In this document: positions 9,898 to 16,842 of the stretch, piece after piece
How positions within the stretch are numbered: the first letter of the stretch is position 1
How the letters are laid out: the number at the start of each line of letters is the position of its first letter
Assembly: GCA_964404095.1 (NCBI GenBank)
Contig: CAYOIN010000018.1
Coordinates: 1-22,391 of the forward strand
From: CAZLQR01 sp964404095
GTDB taxonomy: Bacteria > Patescibacteriota > Microgenomatia > UBA1406 > GWC2-37-13
Direction of reading: 5' to 3'
Length of the DNA: 22,391 nucleotides
Position numbers and translations under genes: made by a program
The notes under the pieces: generated by a model
The model's input: the letters and a program-made list of their open reading frames with translations, nothing else
The model's database searches: none
Told to the model about the DNA's origin: nothing

Positions 9898-11157
9898 ATG
9901 ACAACCTGGAAGATCAACAATACGGTGCAGGAAATCAAAGGCCTCAAAGGGTTCGCGGGCGTCTACACCTATACACTGAAAGGGAAGCCACTCTATATCG
10001 GCAAATCAACAAATGTAAAGGCAAGACTTCTCTCTCATCTGGAAAATGCACGGGTAAATAGGCGCGAGGCACTCTACGTACATCATGCGGATACGATAGA
10101 ACTTCAGCAAACCGACTCAGAGCTCAATGCGCTCTTACTTGAGTCGAAGCTCATTCAGACACACAAGCCGAAATACAACGTACGATGGATGGACGATAAA
10201 AGCTACCTGTACATAAAGATTACAAAGGCAGATGAGTTTCCAAAGGTATTGGCGGTGCGAAAAGAGTCTGACAAAAACGCCACGTACTTTGGCCCGTTTG
10301 CTTCACAGGAAGTTGTCGACCTACTTCTCAACACGATGAGAAAAATATTTCCGTTCTGCACACAGCGGAAGATGGGTACACGAGCATGTTTTTACTCCAA
10401 ACTCGGACTCTGCGATCCCTGTCCAAATATCATCACTACCAAAGAACAAAAAGCAACATACCGAAAAAACATCCGTTCTGTAGTGCGCGCACTGGCAGGT
10501 AACTCATCGTTTCTCGAGGATACGCTTGCCAAAAAAATCAAGAACCTTGCGCGACAAAACAAATTTGAGGAAGCCCTAACGCTACGGAATGTGCTCTTAA
10601 GTCTGAAGCACTTCTACACGCACCGGGTGTTTGATCTTGAAGACAGCTCGTCATTTAACCGATCTACCGAGATGATCGCAGCACTGTCGGGCCTGTTAAT
10701 TCCCCATTTCCCAAACACTCATTCGCTTCATAGAATTGAGTGCTACGATATCAGCAACACCAGTCAACAGCATCCGACAGCATCGATGGTGGTATTTATT
10801 GATGGTCAGGTAACAAAGTCTGAATATAAGAAGTTTAAGATCGGGAAGACGAATGCGAGAGGGGACTTTGCAATGTTGCGGGAGGCAATTGAACGTCGAC
10901 TGAAGAATAGCTGGCCACGACCTGATCTTATTATCCTCGACGGTGGTAAGCCTCAGTTGAGAGCGGTGCTCCCCTCAACGACAATACCTATGATCGGCAT
11001 TGCAAAGAATCCAGACCGCCTCATCATGGGTGTCCCGAATCTCGTGACAATTCGGCCCCGTCTCAATAATCCCGGTCTTCATCTCGTTCAGCAGATGCGA
11101 GATGAAGCACATCGGTTCGCAAAAAAATATCACACCATGCTTCGATCTCGATTGTGA
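9898..11157 (+). CDS. uvrC: Excinuclease ABC subunit UvrC lacking the C-terminal HhH domain, 419 aa
   Basis: UvrC makes both incisions around a lesion held by UvrB. An N-terminal GIY-YIG nuclease is present (G21-V-Y and Y33-I-G-K-S, with E82 in the ALLLES block). Four cysteines follow at 154, 164, 172 and 175, at the site of the UvrC iron-sulphur cluster. A UVR helix (about 210-230) binds UvrB. The RNase H-like nuclease carries the D284, D348 and H405 triad (ECYDIS, LILDGG-type, RDEAHRF). The protein ends 14 residues after H405. UvrC is usually about 600 residues with a terminal (HhH)2 DNA-binding domain, and here that domain is missing. The stop is clean and secG follows at once, so this looks like a natural short form. 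The start is chosen by the -10 box and lies 15 codons inside the longest frame. Confidence 0.93.
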   Translation: MTTWKINNTVQEIKGLKGFAGVYTYTLKGKPLYIGKSTNVKARLLSHLENARVNRREALYVHHADTIELQQTDSELNALLLESKLIQTHKPKYNVRWMDDKSYLYIKITKADEFPKVLAVRKESDKNATYFGPFASQEVVDLLLNTMRKIFPFCTQRKMGTRACFYSKLGLCDPCPNIITTKEQKATYRKNIRSVVRALAGNSSFLEDTLAKKIKNLARQNKFEEALTLRNVLLSLKHFYTHRVFDLEDSSSFNRSTEMIAALSGLLIPHFPNTHSLHRIECYDISNTSQQHPTASMVVFIDGQVTKSEYKKFKIGKTNARGDFAMLREAIERRLKNSWPRPDLIILDGGKPQLRAVLPSTTIPMIGIAKNPDRLIMGVPNLVTIRPRLNNPGLHLVQQMRDEAHRFAKKYHTMLRSRL

Positions 11158-11194
11158 TCATACGCATCTGTTGTTGTGCCGGTATCCTGCCTAC

Positions 11195-11223
11195 TTGCCC
11201 TCCGACACGATTGCGACTATAAT
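11195..11223 (+). promoter_or_regulatory. Promoter of secG, leaderless position
   Basis: TTGCCC (11195-11200), a 17-base spacer and TATAAT (11218-11223). Six bases then lead to the ATG at 11230. This rules out the in-frame ATG at 11176. Confidence 0.72.
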
Positions 11224-11229
11224 ACAGAT

Positions 11230-11448
11230 ATGCGAAATGTGCTACTTTCACTCAACGTCATCGTCTCGATTCTGATCACGATCCTTATTCTCATTCAAGG
11301 GAGAGGTGGAGGACTTGGAGGCGCATGGGGTGGTGGAGGTGAAACATTTCATACCCGCAGAGGAATCGACAAGATCACACTAAGGCTTACGATAGTGCTT
11401 ATCGTTCTATTCTTTGTACTATCAGCCTTTAACCTGTTTATTCGGTAA
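11230..11448 (+). CDS. secG: Protein translocase subunit SecG, 72 aa
   Basis: SecG is the small accessory subunit of the SecYEG export channel. The protein shows the family plan: a first membrane helix (about 4-22), a glycine-rich cytoplasmic loop beginning IQGRGGGLGGAWGGGG (about 22-37), a short basic stretch, and a second helix (about 51-70). The length is typical of short SecG proteins. The start at 11230 is set by the adjacent promoter. The next gene begins 4 bases after the stop, making a two-gene unit with an extracytoplasmic binding protein. Confidence 0.92.
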   Translation: MRNVLLSLNVIVSILITILILIQGRGGGLGGAWGGGGETFHTRRGIDKITLRLTIVLIVLFFVLSAFNLFIR

Positions 11449-11452
11449 TACC

Positions 11453-12820
11453 ATGACCGAGCAAAAGAAAGCCCTTCGCTACTACTATTGGCTCATTGCT
11501 GCATTTGCGCAGAAGCACAGTAAAATGATCTTCCTGAGTTTCTTTGTGAGTCTACTCGTTATCTTAAGTCTCTTATCCTTCTCAACTCAGCTCGATGCAC
11601 TGTTTCTCACCAGAAACCGCGTCGTCGGACTCGTTGGCTCCTATGAACCTTCACAGCTTCCGGAGGATGTTCTAAACAATATTTCCTATGGTCTGGTGTA
11701 CAGCGACACCCAGGGCACAATCAAACCTGCGGTTGCAGAACGATGGACAAGCTCGTCCAATGGAAAAAGCTTCACGGTCTATCTCAGAAAGAACCTTGCA
11801 TGGGATGATAATAAAACGCTTACCGCTCGAGATCTTGAGTTTAACTTTCAGGATGTTAATGTGACGGTGGTCAACGACCACGAACTGGAGTTCACGCTCA
11901 AACGCCCCCTCGGTATCTTTCTTACCTATCTGACCAAGCCGCTTGTTCGGTATCCACTGCATGGTGTAGTCGGAAACTATCGTGTCAAAAAGCTCCGACT
12001 CGGTCAAGAAAACAAGGTACAGGAGATCGAGCTCACCCCCAACAAAAAGGATCTGCCACCACTTACCTACAAGTTTTTTGCCAACGAAGCATCCCTCATC
12101 GGAGCCTACAAGCTTGGATCGGTTACCGAGATGCAGATCTATAATAAAGCCGTTGCTGAGGACTTTAAGAACTGGAAGAACTCCAATGTAAAGCGTGAGG
12201 TAGACTACTCAACGGTACTCACACTGTTTTTTAATGAAACGAAGGGTGAACTTTCAGACAAAGATTATCGTAAAAGCATCTCGCTCGCTATTCCTCGTCC
12301 AGAACTCGAGCAGTACGGTGAACTCGCTGAGGGCCCCATCTCTCCGACTTCCTGGGCGTACAATACCGAGCTGAAAAAAAGCATTCATGATCCTGTGGAA
12401 GCACGGAAGCAACTGAAACCTGAGTCTGCATCATCGGCTGCGAAGCTTACCCTCAGAACTTTTTTTGACTATCAAGATCAAGCAAATCTCCTGAATGACT
12501 CACTGAAAGAAGCGGGCTTACAGTCGGACATCGTGTTTGGAAGCTTCGCCGATTCATCTGATTTCGATCTCCTGCTCGCGCTCTGGAAAATACCAACCGA
12601 CCCAGACCAATACTTTTTCTGGCATTCATCTCAAATTGGAAAGGGGAACATTACGGGCATGAAAAATGTCCGAATTGACAAGCTTCTGGAAGATGGACGG
12701 AAGTCGATTGAACCATCCGATCGAAAGAAGGAATATCTCGATTTTCAGAAAATCATGGCAGATGAACTTCCCGCAGCCTTTCTTTACTATCCGTATCGCT
12801 ATACCATCACGCGAAAGTGA
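11453..12820 (+). CDS. Family 5 ABC-type solute-binding protein, N-terminally anchored, 455 aa
   Basis: The protein resembles the oligopeptide/dipeptide-binding family (SBP_bac_5). LPEDVLNNISYGLVYSDTQG near 56-75 corresponds to the family's N-terminal block. KSFTVYLRKNLAWDDNKTLTARDLEF matches the usual wxFxLRxgvkWhDGxpltAeDv pattern. The C-terminal half has the late DPDQYFFWHSSQ and ITGMKNVRIDKLLEDGRK motifs. It has no lipobox cysteine; a membrane helix at about 24-43 follows a basic cytoplasmic tail, so it should be tethered by this helix with the binding domain outside. No permease or ATPase gene is nearby, so the ligand and transport partner are unknown. It is translated right behind secG, without a Shine-Dalgarno sequence. 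Confidence 0.85.
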   Translation: MTEQKKALRYYYWLIAAFAQKHSKMIFLSFFVSLLVILSLLSFSTQLDALFLTRNRVVGLVGSYEPSQLPEDVLNNISYGLVYSDTQGTIKPAVAERWTSSSNGKSFTVYLRKNLAWDDNKTLTARDLEFNFQDVNVTVVNDHELEFTLKRPLGIFLTYLTKPLVRYPLHGVVGNYRVKKLRLGQENKVQEIELTPNKKDLPPLTYKFFANEASLIGAYKLGSVTEMQIYNKAVAEDFKNWKNSNVKREVDYSTVLTLFFNETKGELSDKDYRKSISLAIPRPELEQYGELAEGPISPTSWAYNTELKKSIHDPVEARKQLKPESASSAAKLTLRTFFDYQDQANLLNDSLKEAGLQSDIVFGSFADSSDFDLLLALWKIPTDPDQYFFWHSSQIGKGNITGMKNVRIDKLLEDGRKSIEPSDRKKEYLDFQKIMADELPAAFLYYPYRYTITRK

Positions 12821-12829
12821 TGATATAAT
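12821..12829 (+). promoter_or_regulatory. Promoter of tRNA-Leu(GAG)
   Basis: TGA-TATAAT (extended -10) begins on the base after the solute-binding protein stop and lies 13 bases ahead of the tRNA 5' end. Confidence 0.7.
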
Positions 12830-12842
12830 TAACAGGCAGGAA

Positions 12843-12926
12843 GTCGAGATGGCGGAACTGGCAGACGCGCACGCTTGAGGGGCGTGTGCCCGCAAGGGCG
12901 TGGAGGTTCAACTCCTCTTCTCGACA
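12843..12926 (+). tRNA. tRNA-Leu (anticodon GAG)
   Basis: The acceptor stem GTCGAGA pairs with TCTCGAC (12919-12925), with discriminator A at 12926. The anticodon stem CACGC/GCGTG closes loop TTGAGGG, giving GAG. A long class II variable arm (TGCCCGCAAGGGCG) and T-stem GGAGG with loop TTCAACT are present. CCA is not encoded. Confidence 0.95.
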
Positions 12927-12936
12927 CTAGGTAGTG

Positions 12937-13008
12937 TGACCCCAGCGGGAATCGAACCTGCATCTAATCCTTAGAAGGGATTTGTTCTATCCGTTGAACT
13001 ATAGGGTC
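12937..13008 (-). tRNA. tRNA-Arg (anticodon UCU)
   Basis: On the minus strand acceptor GACCCTA pairs with TGGGGTC, discriminator A. The anticodon stem AATCC/GGATT closes loop CTTCTAA, giving TCT. The T-arm has the standard GGTTCGATTCC core. CCA is not encoded. It converges on tRNA-Leu(GAG) with only 10 bases between the 3' ends. Confidence 0.95.
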
Positions 13009-13018
13009 TAACTCCATA

Positions 13019-13027
13019 ATTATAACA
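13019..13027 (-). promoter_or_regulatory. Promoter of tRNA-Arg
   Basis: The minus strand reads TGT-TATAAT (extended -10), 10 bases before the tRNA 5' end. A perfect inverted repeat (13027-13041) begins on the outermost base of this element and covers its upstream spacer. Confidence 0.7.
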
Positions 13028-13041
13028 GAGCGTAACGCTCT
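13027..13041. repeat. Perfect inverted repeat, operator-like
   Basis: AGAGCGT-A-ACGCTCT has two perfect 7-base arms around one base. It sits between the divergent tRNA-Arg promoter and the start of the 143-residue gene at 13063. The one-base centre and lack of a T-run make a terminator unlikely; a dimeric repressor site fits better. That is inference. Confidence 0.5.
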
Positions 13042-13062
13042 CATTATCGATTTTCTATTACT

Positions 13063-13494
13063 ATGACAGAACGTTCATATAAACAATTACCGGGAGAGCG
13101 AGGTGTATTCTTTAGCGATGCGTTCCTGAGACTCACGCCCTCCACATCAGACACACCCTTATCTCTTGTCGGTCAATCGGAGGGATCGCATAAATCTCCA
13201 ATGTTTGAGAATGGAGTTTTATTTCTCCCGTATGGAGGAACCGCGATAATCCGGGTTGAACCGCATACACTGCCTCATTTTCAGCTCATCCTAAAGTATA
13301 TGAAGGAGAGAAGCGACCGGGGGGCAGGAATCGAATTTCTTTACCGACGACATCGAGATGGTGAAGAGCGAAAGCTTCTCGCAACACTGAAACCAACAAC
13401 GCAGAATCAGAAGAGCTCTAACACGATCATTGTCCTACCCCATCAGATGGCAGTTCGTGTTGACTATGCATTTCGGTCTCGAGCTACCAAATAG
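13063..13494 (+). CDS. Hypothetical protein, 143 aa
   Basis: I do not recognise this protein. It is basic overall, with no signal peptide, membrane helix, cysteine pair or nucleotide-binding motif. The pattern is mixed: a hydrophobic beta-like stretch near 51-65 (GVLFLPYGGTAIIRV), a helix-like stretch near 69-84, and a lysine/arginine-rich C-terminus. It stands alone inside a tRNA cluster, with minus-strand tRNAs on both sides, so it is its own transcription unit. Its promoter is not clear; the only candidate upstream signals are a weak CATTAT hexamer at 13042 and the inverted repeat at 13027-13041. The start ATG has no Shine-Dalgarno sequence, and other starts are not excluded. The frame is open for 143 codons with codon use like its neighbours, so I take it as real. 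Confidence 0.6.
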   Translation: MTERSYKQLPGERGVFFSDAFLRLTPSTSDTPLSLVGQSEGSHKSPMFENGVLFLPYGGTAIIRVEPHTLPHFQLILKYMKERSDRGAGIEFLYRRHRDGEERKLLATLKPTTQNQKSSNTIIVLPHQMAVRVDYAFRSRATK

Positions 13495-13557
13495 ACTACC
13501 TAACGTCGATAACGAAGATTCCTACTTATTAACTACTGTCGTGCCATGAAGTCCGCT

Positions 13558-13632
13558 TGGAGCCGAGATGGGGGATCGAACCCCAGACCTGCTGTTTACA
13601 AAACAGCTGCTCTACCACTGAGCTACCTCGGC
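13558..13632 (-). tRNA. tRNA-Thr (anticodon UGU)
   Basis: On the minus strand acceptor GCCGAGG pairs with TCTCGGC (one G-T), discriminator T, and CCA is encoded (13560-13558). The anticodon stem GCTGT/ACAGC closes loop TTTGTAA, giving TGT. It lies 11 bases downstream of tRNA-Leu(UAA) and is probably made from the same precursor. Confidence 0.95.
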
Positions 13633-13643
13633 ATGAGAATTGA

Positions 13644-13729
13644 TGGTGCCGCGAGAGCGAGTCGAACGCTCACGACCTTGCGGTCACAGGATTTTAAGTC
13701 CTGCGTGTCTGCCATTCCACCACCGCGGC
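13644..13729 (-). tRNA. tRNA-Leu (anticodon UAA)
   Basis: On the minus strand acceptor GCCGCGG pairs with TCGCGGC (one G-T), discriminator A, and CCA is encoded (13646-13644). The anticodon stem CAGGA/TCCTG closes loop CTTAAAA, giving TAA. A long class II variable arm with a GCAAG-type loop is present. It is the first of a two-tRNA transcript with tRNA-Thr. Confidence 0.95.
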
Positions 13730-13752
13730 ATACGATTCACTCTAGCACTACT

Positions 13753-13761
13753 ATTATACCA
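13753..13761 (-). promoter_or_regulatory. Promoter of tRNA-Leu(UAA)-tRNA-Thr, embedded in the ruvB stop
   Basis: The minus strand reads TGG-TATAAT (extended -10), 23 bases before the tRNA. Four of its bases (TAA and the T before it) are the end of ruvB: the last codons are CTG GTA TAA. Coding sequence and promoter share bases here. Confidence 0.65.
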
Positions 13762-14734
13762 GTTGTGGTTGGTCGGGCTGAGCCTTTAATCCAAGATGCT
13801 TGAGTGCCTTCTGGGTAAGTTGGCGACCTCGAGAAGTCCGTTTTAAGAACCCAATCTGGAGCAAGTATGGCTCGATGAAGTCCTCAATGGTCTGAATATC
13901 CTCCGAAAGAGATGATGCGATGGTATTAACACCGATCGGATTATTCTGAAACTTAACGCCGATCGTTTTGAGGTACTTTCGATCCACATCGCTCAAACCA
14001 AACTCATCAAGTTCAAGGAGTGAAAATAAATCGGTGAGTACATCCTCGGTAAGTTCAGTGAATTTGTTCACTAGCATCATGTCATGAGCTCGTTTAATTA
14101 TTCTATTTGCGAGTCGGGGTGTTCTTCGCGATCGTTTTGCAATCTCGCGAGCGACGTTTTTTGCGATGTTTAGCTTGAGCAACTGCGCAGAGCGAGATAC
14201 AATGTCCTCCATCTCTCCATCGGTGTAGTAGTCAAGCCGCATCAAGAGCCCGAATCGATCTCGCAGAGGAGCTGAAAGTAATGCCAGTCGAGTTGTTGCT
14301 CCAACGATGGTAATCCGAGGAATCGGCAATCGTACGGTGCGCGCTGCGGGACCTTTACCGATGATGATGTCAAGAAAATAATCCTCCATTACAGGATAGA
14401 GCATCTCCTCGACCGTCTTTGGAAGTCGGTGAATCTCATCAATGAACAAAACGTCATGATCCTTGAGATTCGTAAGAATCGCCGCAAGATCTCCCGACTT
14501 TTGGAGCGCTGCACCGGACGTTACTTTCATCTCACCCTGAAGCTCGTGGGCTATGATATTTGCGAGGGTCGTTTTACCGATACCAGGTGGTCCATAGAGC
14601 AGAATGTGCTCTGATGGTTTCCCTTTTTTCTTTACTGCCTCAATGAATACCGACAATGTTTTTATTGCTGCTGATTGACCGATGTATTCACTCAGCTTCT
14701 TTGGTCTCAGTGTGGTGACTTCATTATCGGACAT
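13754..14734 (-). CDS. ruvB: Holliday junction branch-migration helicase RuvB, 326 aa
   Basis: RuvB is the hexameric AAA+ motor that, with RuvA, drives branch migration of recombination intermediates. Visible features are the N-terminal LRPKKLSEYIGQ signature (9-20), Walker A GPPGIGKT (48-55), Walker B LFIDEIH (96-102), sensor 1 GATTR (145-149), an arginine finger in SAPLRDRFG (154-162), and a C-terminal winged helix ending in the RTSRGRQLTQKALKHLG pattern. The length is normal. Longer in-frame starts at 14743 and 14827 are rejected: one overlaps the -10 box and the other lies upstream of it. ruvC is not in the window. The stop codon is part of the promoter for the following tRNAs. Confidence 0.96.
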   Translation of the reverse strand: MSDNEVTTLRPKKLSEYIGQSAAIKTLSVFIEAVKKKGKPSEHILLYGPPGIGKTTLANIIAHELQGEMKVTSGAALQKSGDLAAILTNLKDHDVLFIDEIHRLPKTVEEMLYPVMEDYFLDIIIGKGPAARTVRLPIPRITIVGATTRLALLSAPLRDRFGLLMRLDYYTDGEMEDIVSRSAQLLKLNIAKNVAREIAKRSRRTPRLANRIIKRAHDMMLVNKFTELTEDVLTDLFSLLELDEFGLSDVDRKYLKTIGVKFQNNPIGVNTIASSLSEDIQTIEDFIEPYLLQIGFLKRTSRGRQLTQKALKHLGLKAQPDQPQLV

Positions 14735-14741
14735 GCCTCTC

Positions 14742-14770
14742 ATTATACTCCACCATAATATAAATCCCAA
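14742..14770 (-). promoter_or_regulatory. Promoter of ruvB, leaderless position
   Basis: On the minus strand TTGGGA (14770-14765), a 17-base spacer and TATAAT (14747-14742). Seven bases then lead to the ATG at 14734. The rest of the 189-base gap between ruvA and ruvB (14735-14923) holds an AT-rich tetranucleotide tract and no gene. Confidence 0.7.
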
Positions 14771-14865
14771 TTCCACAGCCGGGATTACTTTTGTTAGAAC
14801 GACACCAACAGCGTACTCTATCCTCAATACTCAACAACACCCTTCTCCCACCAGTCGACACTTCG

Positions 14866-14880
14866 ATTAATTAATTAATT
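14866..14880. repeat. Short ATTA/TTAA tract
   Basis: ATTAATTAATTAATT is a 4-base unit repeated nearly four times and self-complementary. It lies between ruvA and ruvB. It may mark the end of the ruvA transcript or simply be a slippage tract; no T-run terminator is present. Confidence 0.5.
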
Positions 14881-14923
14881 GGAGTGGGGACAGGAAGGGA
14901 GTATGTTATCGGAAAGGAAGTTG

Positions 14924-15499
14924 TTATTTGTGTGAAGAACTCAGTTTGAGTGCTTCTTTGATTTTCTCCTCAATCGAGAGTCCGGTAGGAATCTTGCTGA
15001 TTGCCTGCTTTGCCTCCTGTGATTTGTAACCCAGCGACATCAACGCATCGATCACGGTACGATCCTCATCGGTCATCTGCATTTTTTTCATGTCAAACTC
15101 TGATTTCAGTTTCTGTGATAACTCAAGGATAATCTTCATTGCGGTCTTTTTCCCAAGACCGGGTATCTTTGAAAAGAACTGGACATCATTTGACTGTACT
15201 GCGGTGATTAACTCATCATGACTCGCGTAGGACACGATCTGAAATGCGGTTTTGGGACCAACACCTGATACCGAGAGGAGGAGTCCGAACAATGTCTTGT
15301 CTTGTTTCGACCGGAATCCGAAAAGTATATGCGCATCATCACGAACTTGGAAGTACGTTTCGATCTCAATGGTGGTGTTGAATGGATGAGCAAGTAATGA
15401 TGGTTGGAGAAATACCTCATAACTCAGTCCGCTCGCCGTCTCAATGAGACCGACATTTCCTTCTACCGAAACGAGTGTTCCTTTTATACGACCGATCAT
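14924..15499 (-). CDS. ruvA: Holliday junction DNA-binding protein RuvA, 191 aa
   Basis: RuvA forms the tetramer that holds the four-way junction and loads RuvB. Features include the N-terminal OB fold starting MIGRIKGTL, helix-hairpin-helix motifs SGVGPKTAFQI (about 78-88) and PGLGKKTAMKII (about 113-124), a charged linker, and a C-terminal three-helix domain (DALMSLGYKSQEAKQAISKI-type, about 150-169) that contacts RuvB. The length is typical. It follows enolase on the same strand after 65 bases and may be read through from ppsA-eno. A weak -10 of its own (TATACC, 15514-15509) is also seen. Confidence 0.95.
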   Translation of the reverse strand: MIGRIKGTLVSVEGNVGLIETASGLSYEVFLQPSLLAHPFNTTIEIETYFQVRDDAHILFGFRSKQDKTLFGLLLSVSGVGPKTAFQIVSYASHDELITAVQSNDVQFFSKIPGLGKKTAMKIILELSQKLKSEFDMKKMQMTDEDRTVIDALMSLGYKSQEAKQAISKIPTGLSIEEKIKEALKLSSSHK

Positions 15500-15508
15500 G
15501 CTGTATAT

Positions 15509-15514
15509 GGTATA
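15509..15514 (-). promoter_or_regulatory. Possible -10 box of ruvA
   Basis: The minus strand reads TATACC, nine bases before the ATG at 15499. A second near-match (TATACA) lies even closer to the ATG. The fit is weaker than for the other units, and read-through from eno is an alternative. Confidence 0.35.
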
Positions 15515-15564
15515 GGTATTCCTTCTAAATGTATAGAGGGATATCGGTGAGTGTGTTTGGAGAG

Positions 15565-16842
15565 TTATTTCGAAAGTTTTTCTCGTTCGATCTGCCAGAG
15601 ACGGTTGTACTTCGCGACACGTTCACCTCGCGATGGCGCTCCAAACTTGACAAAGTCCGCCTGGACACCAACCGCAAAGTCTGCAATGAAGCTATCGTTT
15701 GTCTCGCCTGATCGATGAGAGACAAGCACAGCAAGGTCGTTTGATTTCGCAATCTGAACAACCTCCATTATTTCAGAGATGGTTCCGATCTGATTCGGCT
15801 TCACGAGGACCATGCTGCATGCCTTATTCTTGATTGCTCGTTCAAGCCGCTCTTTATTGGTAGCCAAGAGATCATCACCGATCAGGTAAATATCTCGCGC
15901 CATCGACTTGAGCAGCTTTGACCATCCCTCAAAATCATCCTGATTCAATGGATCCTCAATACACAGCATGGAATAATTCTTCGTCAAGGATAGAATAAAC
16001 TCAAGATACTCTTCTTTTGTAAGTGGATGGGGCTTGTCCTTTACATGGTATCGATCGTCTTTGAAAAAATGCGACGATGCGACATCGAGCCCGAGGAAAA
16101 TGTCGAGTCCCATCTTCAGATTCTTTTGCAGTACCGTCTCATTGATCACCTCGATTGCATCGATATTTGTGGTGAAGTTTGGCGCAAAACCACCCTCTTC
16201 TCCCACAGACACATTTGCATTTCGATAGAGGAGTACCCGCTTCAGCTCGTGAAAGACCTCGACGCCAATCTGGTATGCCTTGGTGTAGGGGAGTGAAGAC
16301 GAAGGAATGATCTGGAACTCCTGAAACTCAAGATTATTATTTGCATGTTTTCCACCATTGATGATATTGAAGATAGGAGTCGGGAGCTTTGCAAGCGCAA
16401 GTTCTGTATTAAATCGGGTATTGTAAACCGAGTTAATAAATTTGTAGAGCGATACGCCTTGTTCTTTCGCAGCTGCTTTGATAAACATCTCTGACAACGC
16501 AAGCGTGCTATTTGCACCGAGCTTACTCTTATTTTTGGTTCCATCCGCTTTGATAAGCCACTCATCAACTTCCCGAAATTTGCTCGGCGAAACACCAACG
16601 AGCTTTGGAGCAAGTACTTCATTGATGATGTTCACCGCGTGGGTCACTCCCATTCCGTCAAAACGCTTTGGGTCCTTGTCGCGGAGTTCGAGCGCTTCGT
16701 ACTTTCCTACCGAAGTTCCGGATGGGACGCTCGCGAAGATCTCACGATCATTACTCAACATTCCACAGACCTCGATCGTCGGATATCCACGGGAGTCGAT
16801 GATTTCGTATGCAGTGATTGACTTAACGGTGAGATTACTCAT
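15565..16842 (-). CDS. eno: Enolase, 425 aa
   Basis: Enolase interconverts 2-phosphoglycerate and phosphoenolpyruvate in the cytosol. Active-site groups are present: catalytic loop SGTSVG (41-46), H166 in NGGKHANN, E216 in GEEGGFAP, magnesium ligands D253, E296 and D323/D324 (GDDLLATN), general base K348 in KPNQIGT, and H376 in SHRSGET. Full length for the family. The catalytic loop differs from the common SGASTG at two positions, but the serine-glycine frame is kept. The ATG lies inside the last codons of ppsA (8-base overlap), so the two are translationally coupled. PEP synthase uses the product of enolase, which makes the pairing functional. Confidence 0.96.
   Translation of the reverse strand: MSNLTVKSITAYEIIDSRGYPTIEVCGMLSNDREIFASVPSGTSVGKYEALELRDKDPKRFDGMGVTHAVNIINEVLAPKLVGVSPSKFREVDEWLIKADGTKNKSKLGANSTLALSEMFIKAAAKEQGVSLYKFINSVYNTRFNTELALAKLPTPIFNIINGGKHANNNLEFQEFQIIPSSSLPYTKAYQIGVEVFHELKRVLLYRNANVSVGEEGGFAPNFTTNIDAIEVINETVLQKNLKMGLDIFLGLDVASSHFFKDDRYHVKDKPHPLTKEEYLEFILSLTKNYSMLCIEDPLNQDDFEGWSKLLKSMARDIYLIGDDLLATNKERLERAIKNKACSMVLVKPNQIGTISEIMEVVQIAKSNDLAVLVSHRSGETNDSFIADFAVGVQADFVKFGAPSRGERVAKYNRLWQIEREKLSK

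Noticed and set aside
11176..11229. Longer SecG N-terminus
   Set aside because: It would add 18 residues (two cysteines, uncharacteristic of SecG) that overlap the secG promoter; the family normally begins right at the first membrane helix.
13546..13803. 85-codon plus-strand open frame
   Set aside because: It runs through two tRNA genes and the 3' end of ruvB on the opposite strand.
14735..14827. Longer RuvB N-terminus (ATG at 14827 or 14743)
   Set aside because: Both starts lie upstream of or overlap the TATAAT box at 14742-14747, and the added residues do not resemble RuvB.
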